Source: Dasypus novemcinctus (Eukaryota; Chordata; Mammalia; Cingulata; Dasypodidae). From it: 64,000 nt of DNA. Positions 48,495 to 55,469 of this stretch are shown one piece after another (within the stretch, counting starts at the first letter, position 1; each line of letters begins with the position of its first letter). Where the stretch lies: contig NC_080699.1 of the NCBI RefSeq assembly GCF_030445035.2, forward strand, positions 7,068,001-7,132,000, in the 5' to 3' direction. Under the pieces are notes generated by a model, which saw only the letters and a list, made by a program, of their open reading frames with translations, was not told where the DNA came from and searched no databases. A program made the translations under genes and the position numbers.

Positions 48495-48739
48495 AATGAT
48501 GAGAAGGTGTAGGAGGGGGGTGTAGGAGGGCGCGGGGCAGGGGAGGCGCGAGCACGACGGAGAAGCTGGAGAATTTGCTGCTCGATGGAGGCATCTTCGA
48601 GGGAGAGACGGCTCAAGCGGCGGACAAGAAGACGACGTCGACGTCGCTCGCGGCGGGAGAGAGCTGGCGTGGTCCCTGCGGGTGATGGTGCAGGAGGGGC
48701 AGACTCAGGCGGGCTCGACTGGGCGACTGGAGGCGTCAT
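48482..48739 (-). CDS. Arginine-rich 85-residue ORF at the env splice acceptor (Rec/Rem-like position)
   Basis: The ATG lies directly after a strong acceptor (pyrimidine tract, then CAG) and has A at -3. Residues 29-36 are RRERRRRR, followed by a leucine-rich stretch to about residue 60 (LLVRRLSRLSLEDASIEQQI), which could act as RNA-binding/nuclear-localising and export segments. The frame ends 13 bases inside env in a different frame. The leader exon has no ATG, so this is the first ORF on the spliced RNA. In MMTV and HERV-K the Env leader (about 96-98 residues) carries such a basic region and gives Rem/Rec. Two readings: a separate accessory gene, or the original Env leader now out of frame, with the C6 run at 48,515-48,520 a candidate break. 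Function is inferred from position and composition only. Confidence 0.6.
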   Translation of the reverse strand: MTPPVAQSSPPESAPPAPSPAGTTPALSRRERRRRRLLVRRLSRLSLEDASIEQQILQLLRRARASPAPRPPTPPSYTFSSLCSP

Positions 48740-48762
48740 CTGCAATGACAAGAGGAGAAAAA
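48740..48762 (-). promoter_or_regulatory. Splice acceptor for env mRNA
   Basis: The minus strand reads a pyrimidine tract TTTTTCTCCTCTTGTCATTG and then CAG, with AG at 48,741-48,740 directly before the ATG at 48,739. It lies between the pol stop (48,800) and env, exactly where a subgenomic acceptor is expected. Confidence 0.8.
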
Positions 48763-48799
48763 CCTCACGGGGGGGGTGAGGTGCGGAGAGGGGCCATCA

Positions 48800-51550
48800 T
48801 TATGGCAGGGGGGAATCATCAGGGGGAAGGGGGTCGGGAGGTGGAAGGTCGGCAGGGCCGTGTGGAGTGAAGGGCTTAACAAGACGAGCAGGGATCCAGA
48901 CAGGCTGGGGTGCAGATTCCGGGAAGACGCAGGCAAATCCTCGCCCTTGGGTGAGAAGGGGCGCTGGTCCGGTCCACTTGCTAGTGAGCGGGTCACGCCA
49001 GAGGACGAGAGGGGCCGGAGTGGGCCGGTAAGAGGGCCCCCAGTGCTTGTGGACGGGCGAAAGCCCCTCAGAGTCAAAGGTCATCAGGTTGTGCTGGATG
49101 AGCACCTGCGTGACTGTTTCACGCGGGGTGAGACGAGGTTGAGTCTCTCTAGTCTTCTGGACGAGGATCTTGAGGGTTTGGTGAATTCTTTCAACAAGTC
49201 CTTGGCCTTGCGGGTTGTATGCGATGCCGAAGTGGTGGGTGATGTTGTAGAGCTTCACAAACTCGGCAAAGGCGGCGCTGCGGTAGGCGGGGCCATTATC
49301 TGTCTTTATGTCCCAGGGGACTCCCATGAAGAGGATGGCTTCCCGAAGCGCTTGAGTGGCATACTTGGCAGACTCTCCCGGGAGGGCGACGGCGTAGCAG
49401 AGGTGCGAAAACGTATCAATGGCAACATGAAGGAACTTCCATCGGCCAAAGGAAGCGACATGTGTGACATCTAATTGCCATCTAGAGTTGGGCCGCAATC
49501 CGCGCGGGTTGACACCCTGGGGCTGGAGTGGCCCCAGGGGCAGCAAAGGTGCGCAGGAGCGGCACGCACGCACCAGATGTTTGCATGTCTCGATGGGAAG
49601 TTCTGGGAGGAGTCGATGGAGGGCGGGCGCACCAAGATGGAAGCGCGCATGCAAGGTCTTTGCCTGGTTGATAATGTCTCCTACGGCAGCTGCGGGGCTG
49701 AGGGCATTGATGGAAGCATCTTGGGCGGCCTGGTCAGCGAGATGGTTGCCGTGAGCCAAGGGGCCTGGGAGGCCTGAGTGGCTCCTAACATGGGCAATGA
49801 ACCAGGGTTGTCGCCGCCTCTCTAAGAGGAGTTGAAGGTCAGCTAAGGCCAGGTTGATGTCCCGGTTGCCGATGCTAGCAGGCGGCAGGAAGGCCGCAAA
49901 GGCAAGGATACGAGAGACCTGCAGGCAGTAGAGACTGTCCGTGAAGATATTTACTGGCTGGTCCTGGAGGTATTGGAGAGCCAGAGTGACGGCTTTCAAT
50001 TTGGCCACTTGGACAGAGCTGCTATGTCGGCGGGTGTGGCAGAGGGGTTGTGTGGAGTTTGGCTTGTAGAGGACTATAGCAAGGCAGTGCTTGGAGGCGT
50101 CAGTGAAGGCGATGGCGGCGTTGGGGAGTGGCTTGGAGGACGGGAACGGGAAATGGTCAGGAGCTGCGACGGGGAGCGTGCTGAGGCCTTGTATGAGGCG
50201 GTGCTGGGGGAAGTGATTATCGAATGGGCCGGAGAATAGGAGGAACAGTGCCTGCATATCTATGGAGTCCTTTAGCAAGTGAGTGACCTGCTGAGTTGTA
50301 AGGGGCCAAATGATGACATCTGGATGACGCCCGTAATGGTGGGTGGAGCGCTCAACAAGGGCGATGGCGAGCTGCGCGAACAGGACGGATTGGGGGGTGA
50401 TTTTGCGAAGCTTGCTTTTGGCTAAATGGACCCACAGGAGTGGACCGTCCTGCCAGATGAGGCCAGTGGGGGTCCCACGGGTGGGAAGGACAAGTCCTGC
50501 AAATGGCTTGTCTGGGTCTATTCGCTGGAGCAAGCAGTCCATTAGGGCAGAGTTGACACAGCTCAGGGCGCACTCTGCTTCATACGACAGTGTGACCCTC
50601 TTTGTGGGTGCCTGTGATGGTGGGCCAGTGGTCTGAAGGAGCTGGAACAGAGGCTGCAGCTGATGTGTGGTGACTGGCAGCGACGGGCGCAGCCAGTTAA
50701 GCTGGCCACAAAGCTGTTGGAGATCATGGAGCGTCATGGTTTTGGGGACGTTTATAAGCGGCGCCATGGGCGTGACCGTTTCCGAGATTTCAAAGCCCAA
50801 AAATTGAAACGGTGGGTGGAAAACGGCTTTCTCTATGTTGATCTGAAGACCGATATCTTTCAGATTGGAGAGAAGACTGGCAACTATAGCTTGTAGTTTT
50901 GGCTCGCTCGGATGGGCTACAAGGATGTCATCCATGTAATGTACGATAGTGGCCTCGGAGGTTAAGGGCTCAATAGCAGTAGCCACAAACAGCTGGCAGA
51001 TGGCAGGGCTGTTCTTCATGCCCTGGGGGAGGACTTTCCACTGATACCGTTTGGCAGGCCGGTGGTGGTTGGGCTGGGGAACAGTAAAGGCGAACCGTGG
51101 GCGGTCATCCGGATGCAGGGGGATAGAGAAGAAGCAGTCCTTGATGTCGAGGACTGCCACATACCAATCTCGCGGGAAGGCTGATGGGTGAGGCATGCCG
51201 GGCTGAGGAGAGCCCATGGGTTTGATGTGCTTGTTAACCTCTCGCAGGTCGTGGAGGAGGCGTGGCTTGCCAGATTTTTTGATGATGAAAAAAATGGGAG
51301 TATTGTATGGACTGGTGGAGGGCTCAACATGGCCAGCACGGAGCTGCTCTTCCACGAGGTCCTGAAGAATAGCTAGTTTTGGGGCAGTCATAGGCCATTG
51401 CTCCACCCAAATGGGTTCCTCTGTGTCCCATTGCAGAGGAACGGGTGCTAGAGGTCGAACGCGAGCAACGGCCAAAACTATTGGGGGGGCAGCGATGGCT
51501 GCGAAGTAAAAAGAACGGCGCCTGACTGGTGAAGAATGTCGCGCCCCCAA
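48800..51550 (-). CDS. pol: Pol: reverse transcriptase, RNase H, integrase; open throughout
   Basis: A 916-codon frame with no stop; it begins inside pro, in the -1 frame. The start given (a TTG) is only the upstream end used for counting, since Pol is made by frameshifting. RT: catalytic Asp135 (LDIKDCFF) and YMDD at 205-208. RNase H: Asp484 (AFTDAS), Asp538 (FTDSLY) and Asp606, but Lys517 (AKLKAV) stands where the catalytic Glu is normally found. Integrase: H634 and H638, C663 and C666 (zinc site), Asp694, Asp751 and Glu787, a perfect DD35E spacing. RT and integrase motifs are intact; RNase H is probably impaired. The domain order and YMDD fit betaretroviruses. Confidence 0.97.
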   Translation of the reverse strand: MGARHSSPVRRRSFYFAAIAAPPIVLAVARVRPLAPVPLQWDTEEPIWVEQWPMTAPKLAILQDLVEEQLRAGHVEPSTSPYNTPIFFIIKKSGKPRLLHDLREVNKHIKPMGSPQPGMPHPSAFPRDWYVAVLDIKDCFFSIPLHPDDRPRFAFTVPQPNHHRPAKRYQWKVLPQGMKNSPAICQLFVATAIEPLTSEATIVHYMDDILVAHPSEPKLQAIVASLLSNLKDIGLQINIEKAVFHPPFQFLGFEISETVTPMAPLINVPKTMTLHDLQQLCGQLNWLRPSLPVTTHQLQPLFQLLQTTGPPSQAPTKRVTLSYEAECALSCVNSALMDCLLQRIDPDKPFAGLVLPTRGTPTGLIWQDGPLLWVHLAKSKLRKITPQSVLFAQLAIALVERSTHHYGRHPDVIIWPLTTQQVTHLLKDSIDMQALFLLFSGPFDNHFPQHRLIQGLSTLPVAAPDHFPFPSSKPLPNAAIAFTDASKHCLAIVLYKPNSTQPLCHTRRHSSSVQVAKLKAVTLALQYLQDQPVNIFTDSLYCLQVSRILAFAAFLPPASIGNRDINLALADLQLLLERRRQPWFIAHVRSHSGLPGPLAHGNHLADQAAQDASINALSPAAAVGDIINQAKTLHARFHLGAPALHRLLPELPIETCKHLVRACRSCAPLLPLGPLQPQGVNPRGLRPNSRWQLDVTHVASFGRWKFLHVAIDTFSHLCYAVALPGESAKYATQALREAILFMGVPWDIKTDNGPAYRSAAFAEFVKLYNITHHFGIAYNPQGQGLVERIHQTLKILVQKTRETQPRLTPRETVTQVLIQHNLMTFDSEGLSPVHKHWGPSYRPTPAPLVLWRDPLTSKWTGPAPLLTQGRGFACVFPESAPQPVWIPARLVKPFTPHGPADLPPPDPLPPDDSPLP

Positions 51551-51906
51551 AGGACTTGCTTGATATCCCTGAGAACCAGGGGACGGAAGAACCCTGACCG
51601 TCCATCGGTGTCATGCCAGGCAAGATCTTCAGCCGCCTGTTGCGAGGAGGACTGGCCTGTGGCGCCTACGATGACGGGTCCGGCTGTGAGTGGGAAGTCA
51701 CGAGCTTGGGAGAGTGGGATGCAGGAGATTTCGGCGCGGGTGTCAAGAAGGCCGTCCATCCACTTTCCATTGACCTTGATGGTGAGGCGCGGCTGCGAAG
51801 CGGGCGACATGGGAACGGACCAGTGGATGCCTACGGGCGGGGCTGGCGCGGGGCGATTGGAGCCTCTTGGTGGCGGGGCTGAGGCTTGCCCCGCTGCCCG
51901 TTTAAA
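51478..51906 (-). CDS. pro: Pro: retroviral aspartic protease, altered active site
   Basis: Reached from gag by a -1 shift at 51,900-51,906 and read to the stop at 51,478, giving about 142 residues. The frame itself is open upstream to 52,170. The core reads LLDTRAEIS (normally LLDTGAD-S); the WGRDIL motif near the C-terminus is the conserved betaretroviral counterpart of the helix region. The catalytic Asp is kept, but the Gly of DTG is Arg (CGC codon at 51,738-51,736) and the following Asp is Glu. Loss of DTG glycine is expected to abolish or strongly reduce activity. No dUTPase domain lies between the frameshift site and the protease, unlike MMTV, MPMV and HERV-K. Confidence 0.9.
   Translation of the reverse strand, partial: FKRAAGQASAPPPRGSNRPAPAPPVGIHWSVPMSPASQPRLTIKVNGKWMDGLLDTRAEISCIPLSQARDFPLTAGPVIVGATGQSSSQQAAEDLAWHDTDGRSGFFRPLVLRDIKQVLWGRDILHQSGAVLFTSQPSLPPQ
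51861..51894 (-). promoter_or_regulatory. Predicted H-type pseudoknot stimulating gag-pro frameshifting
   Basis: Starting five bases after the slippery site, GCGGGGC (51,894-51,888) pairs fully with GCCCCGC (51,879-51,873) around an 8-base loop. AGCCTC inside the loop (51,886-51,881) pairs fully with GAGGCT (51,866-51,861). This gives stems of 7 and 6 bp, the geometry expected of a retroviral frameshift pseudoknot. Confidence 0.8.
51900..51906 (-). promoter_or_regulatory. gag-pro -1 ribosomal frameshift site (T TTA AAC)
   Basis: TTTAAAC is in register with gag (codons CCT TTA AAC), matching the X XXY YYZ rule. Stepping back one base places the ribosome in the open pro frame. The gag stop lies 66 bases downstream. 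Confidence 0.92.
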
Positions 51907-53097
51907 GGCTGTCTCGGAACACGGCAATCGCGAGCCCAATGATACCCTTTTCCACAGCGCGGGCAGGGGGTGGAGGGCGGCCGGGCGGCAGGAACAGGGC
52001 GCGGTGGTGGCACCATAGGCTGGACTACGGGTTGCGGCGGAGCTGGAAGGTTGGGGCACTCCCGAGCGAAGTGGCCCAATTCGCCGCAGCGGAAGCAGGT
52101 GTTGGTTGTTTGGACTGCCGCGACAATAGCCGCTGCAAGCGCAGATGCTTGCCCAGAAACTCCGGAGCATGCGAGGACCCAGTCTTGGAGCAGCTTGTCA
52201 CGAAGGGGACGAATGATGGCTTTGCAAGCTGGGTTAGCCCCCTCCTGCAGGATGTCCTTAACGAAGGACTCGCGGGCTGCATTGCCGACAACTCGCCTCT
52301 CTGCAGCGGCCTGCACACGAGCTACGAACTCATTAAACGGCTCCTCGGGTTTTTGGAAAAGCTTCACGAGGGGCTCTGGGGCGGCCACGGCGCACGAACG
52401 GAAGGCTCGAAAAACACAGTCACGGAGCTGGATGAAAAACCCAGGCGGGGTGGCAGTGTAGGCGCTGGGATCGCCGTAAGGGCCGAACCCGAGAAATGCG
52501 TTTGCAGGGTAATGCACACCCTGACGAGCATTGTCGGCAATCTGATTGTCGATCAGGACACCGAGATGGGCTCGCCAGTCAATGAATTGCCCGGGGGAGA
52601 GAACCGCTCGGGCTAGAGAGATCCAATCGTAAGGGATGCAGCGAGGGATGGTCATACGCTCGAGAAGGTCTTGGGCATGAGGGCTGGCAAGGCCATCCTC
52701 TTTTATCGCGTTGCGGAGCATTTGGATGTCTTTGGGAGAAAAGGGCACCCACGCTTGTGGGCTCTGCGGAGTGCGAGCGGGATTGAGGGGGAACATCTGA
52801 GCCAGAGGCGGAGTGGGGGAGGTGAGAAAGGCGGTGTCGTACGCTGGCGGAGGAGGATTCATGACGTTCCCGCTATTGCTGGGGCAGGCGGGAGGTGAGG
52901 CGGGCCATGGAGGTGAGGCATTGGCGGTGCCACCGGGCGCCGGCCAGGAGGGCGCGGCGGCAACGGTGTTCCTGATTGGCCAAGATGGCGGCACGGTGAC
53001 GTCACGCCTGACATCACTTCTGGCCTCGGGCCAAGATGGAGGAGTGGCCACGTCATTTCCAGGTACAGGCCAAGATGGCACCGGAGGCTCTGCTGGT

Positions 53098-53697
53098 TTA
53101 GCCGAAAATGGCGATCGGCAGGCATCCGGGACAGGACCGGATGGCGACGAGACAGGAAGAGGTGGGTAAAGGCGGGAAGAGGGCGCCGAGGAAGAAGAAG
53201 GAGGAGGTGTGCCATGTTGGCATTGTTTGCAGGACGCGGTGGGGGGGAGAAGGCGGGGGGTCGCCATGTTGGCTGGGGTCCGGATCGGAGGCTGTGGGGG
53301 GATCCAGTTCGAGCGCGGCCTCTAGCTGGGCGGACAGAGAACGAGCATCGTCGTCTCCATCAGGATCGCAGGTGAGAGGGTGGCTAGGCTCACAGGCGAG
53401 AGCGGAGGCAGGGGAGGGCACACCTTGGAGACAGGCGCGGATAGCGACGAGGGTCGGGATAAGGCCGGGGGGAAACTGCTTGCGATCGTGCTCCATAGCG
53501 GACGTCACCCGCTGAATTAAACGTTCGTAGGTCTCTGGGCTCCAGAGAGCACAGGTGACGAGCCAAGGGTTAAAGGGTAGGAGAAGGTCCCAATACCGCT
53601 GTAGCTGACGGAGAGAGACCTTCACGTGGTGAGTCTCTAAGAGGGCAGCGAGCAGGCGGACTTGAGGAACCTGACGGGATGAGAGGGAGGCCCCCAT
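53098..53697 (-). pseudogene. gag: Gag N-terminal part: myristoylated matrix; runs out of frame
   Basis: The ATG at 53,697 is the first ATG on the genomic RNA, in good context (gccgcgATGG). The N-terminus MGASLSS fits the N-myristoylation rule (Gly2, Ser6). Residues 7-95 are a helical matrix-like domain (for example VSLRQLQRYWDLLLPFNPWLV). After about residue 150 it meets C-rich sequence, with C6 (53,255-53,260) and C7 (53,241-53,247) runs, beyond which the capsid frame is one base away. This frame then continues with non-Gag-like residues and stops at 53,098 (199 codons). A one-base gain in one of these runs is the simplest explanation. Confidence 0.88.
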
Positions 53698-53749
53698 CGC
53701 GGCAGAGGGCTCAGGAGGGGGGTGAAGGGAGCAATGCCGGAGAGTCCCT

Positions 53750-53755
53750 ACCTTG
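53750..53755 (-). promoter_or_regulatory. Major splice donor in the leader
   Basis: The minus strand reads CAAG|GTAGGG with the exon ending at 53,752. It lies between the primer site and the gag ATG. Joined to the acceptor at 48,740 it would give the env mRNA. The exon from the LTR start region to this point contains no ATG. Confidence 0.75.
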
Positions 53756-53835
53756 AGCGGCGGCACGGGAGGACGGCGATGGGTCCCGTGCGAGGGGTCA
53801 GCAGCGGGCTGGCCAGACAAGGGGCCGTAGCTGGG

Positions 53836-53853
53836 GTCCCTGTTCGGGCGCCA
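53836..53853 (-). promoter_or_regulatory. Primer-binding site, tRNA-Lys (UUU)
   Basis: The plus strand here reads GTCCCTGTTCGGGCGCCA, identical to the 3' end of mammalian tRNA-Lys3, so the viral RNA carries the exact 18-base complement. It lies two bases inside the LTR edge, as usual. Confidence 0.97.
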
Positions 53854-53855
53854 CC

Positions 53856-54395
53856 TGTTGGCCTCCGCTGCGGCGCTGCAGGCAGGTTGCTGCAGGCGAG
53901 TCGCTGCCGGGGATCGGGCCTACGCCACAGCCGGACCGGGGCGGCAGCGGGCAGCTCAAGGCTTGGGGGACGCGCGGTTCGATGGAGGAAAAACCACGGA
54001 GACGAGGTCTATGCGCAGGTCTGATTTTATTCGGGAAGTACATGGGGTTTTATAGTGTCATGGAGGCGGGGAGGTTGTGGGAGGGGCATGTCCGCGGGGC
54101 AGCTGAGGATTGGCTGCAGAGGCAAGGGCGGACCTGCGGTTTATGACGTAAGCCATTGATGGCAGAGGGGGTTGTTTCCGAGGTTGTGCCGGGGCGGATA
54201 CGGGATGAGGGCGGTTGAAATGAGGCGGGGAGAACAGCGATCGGCTGGGAGGGGGAAGATAACAGTGGCTGGGAGGAGGGGCGGAGGGAGGCAGCAGCAC
54301 AAACTGCTGCTGAGAAGGGCCATAATACAGGGAGGTTACGAGGAACAGGCGGGCAAAGTATAAGGAAGCGAAAGGCAGGGTGGGAGCAGGGGACA
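53856..54395 (-). repeat. 5' LTR
   Basis: Same length and ends as the 3' LTR. This copy drives transcription: CRE/ATF-like TGACGTAA at 54,144-54,151, CCAAT box at 54,109-54,113, TATAAAA at 54,048-54,054. Several GC-rich motifs (gaggcggg) lie in U3. AATAAA at 54,026-54,031 lies near the expected start site. A perfect 7-bp inverted repeat GCAGCAG/CTGCTGC with a 6-base loop is found in U3 of both LTRs. Confidence 0.97.
54048..54054 (-). promoter_or_regulatory. Proviral promoter TATA box
   Basis: TATAAAA on the minus strand, with the start of transcription expected near 54,020-54,030. The upstream CCAAT box and TGACGTAA motif make a compact polymerase II promoter. Confidence 0.75.
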
Positions 54396-54401
54396 AGGGA
54401 A
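54396..54401. repeat. Provirus target-site duplication, right (AGGGAA)
   Basis: Identical to 46,027-46,032. Confidence 0.95.
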
Positions 54402-55469
54402 CATATTAGCCCTGCTCTCCTTCAGACGCCGAGAGCATATTAAGCTGCTCTCTTAATTCAATAGAATCTCCTGGTCAAGCCGCGCTCTGCAGAGAGGAAG
54501 GGAAATGGTAACAGGCTGACTACTCTCAGAGAGATGAATTAAAATGTTGTCTGCCAAAGAAAGGAAATTTTCCGTCAGAAAATTATAAAACAGGTTTGGA
54601 TTCCAGGTATAGAATCCAAAGTACACATAACCGCTGTTCAAAAGGATGACTTAGGATGGTAGGGAAAAAGATAAAACTAGTAATCATAAAAATAAAGTAT
54701 TAAAAAGATAAAAAAGAAGAAGGTAGGGAAGTTGAGAGGGCAGGGAAAATATTAAAAAGCAAAACCAATTCGGGAAGAGACGCTTACCTTCAGGGCCAAC
54801 TTATCCATTAGGCACAGAGGAACAGTTTCTAGGGCCCATGATACTGTTAGCCCACCAAAATTAAAACAATTTTAATATCTTTTACAATCAGAAGAAAAAG
54901 AAATATTAATTAGTATATCCTAAAAATTCCAGGCTGGGTTATATTTGTCATTATACCGACACTGTCATAAAATATAATTTTTAATATTGTTTTATGGAGG
55001 AAGGGGCCCAGGAAGGCAAGAGGGCCCACAAAAGTCAGGGCCTGGCTATTTGCAGCGAGTAAATCTTTTAGAGAAGGAGGAGAAGGGATGGAGCCATTGA
55101 GCGAGCTGAGGCCCCATGATCATAGCCTTGGCCGCATGTCCAGGCTGTGGTTAGGATTGTTCCCATCCTTTCCAACATTGTTTAAATGTTAATGATGGGG
55201 CTGGCTTGGGACAAAATCATAAAGAAAATTTTGCTTTGGGGCCCACATCCTCTTTTCTTCATAAAATTTTACCACTCAAGCAGTTACATAAATATTTATT
55301 AATACAATGTGCCGGTCACTCTTGTAGCCATGTGGGAAACATTAGTTAATAAAGGAAGAAAAATCTCCACAAATCTGTGCCCTCTAGACCAGTGATAAAA
55401 TGTGGTCTATGGACTGGTTAATGGGTTTATTGTTTCCATTTAAAATTCATTATCTACTTTCATGGCTTA
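54402..55469. other. Intergenic DNA, nothing recognised
   Basis: Host flank of the provirus. AT-rich, no frame of interest. 54,810-55,060 may be an old repeat, unassigned. Confidence 0.35.

Larger units (their letters stand above)
51831..53267 (-). pseudogene. gag: Gag, main part: p-domain, capsid, nucleocapsid (frame-shifted from matrix)
   Basis: A 478-codon frame (the first ATG in this frame is at 53,267; the true protein should enter from the matrix frame). In order: a Pro-rich region with five PSWP/PPWP motifs (about residues 64-122); a PPAY late-domain motif (140-143), the PPxY type that recruits NEDD4-family ligases for budding; the capsid from about 160, with a major homology region near 305-321 (QKPEEPFNEFVARVQAA); and two CCHC zinc knuckles at 391-404 and 435-448. 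The stop at 51,831 follows the frameshift signal. The matrix-coding frame upstream is offset by one base relative to this one, so full Gag is not encoded as the sequence stands. Confidence 0.93.
46033..54395 (-). mobile_element. Betaretrovirus-like endogenous provirus (class II, Lys primer)
   Basis: An 8.36-kb provirus with two equal 540-bp LTRs, TG...CA termini, a 6-bp target duplication, a tRNA-Lys primer site and gag, pro, pol and env in canonical order on the minus strand. Evidence for the beta/class II group: two CCHC knuckles in Gag, separate pro and pol frames each reached by -1 shifts, an Env transmembrane subunit without the CX6CC motif, and a Lys primer. Pol and env are open end to end; gag, protease and RNase H show lesions. 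GC content is far above the surrounding AT-rich DNA and the coding strand is C-rich. LTR divergence (6 of 540) marks a young insertion. Confidence 0.97.

Noticed and set aside
48776-49474. 232-codon plus-strand ORF antisense to pol
   Set aside because: Overlaps the intact integrase-coding strand; no domain or promoter of its own.
51939-52616. 225-codon plus-strand ORF antisense to gag
   Set aside because: Shadow of the GC-rich capsid/nucleocapsid region; no recognisable features.
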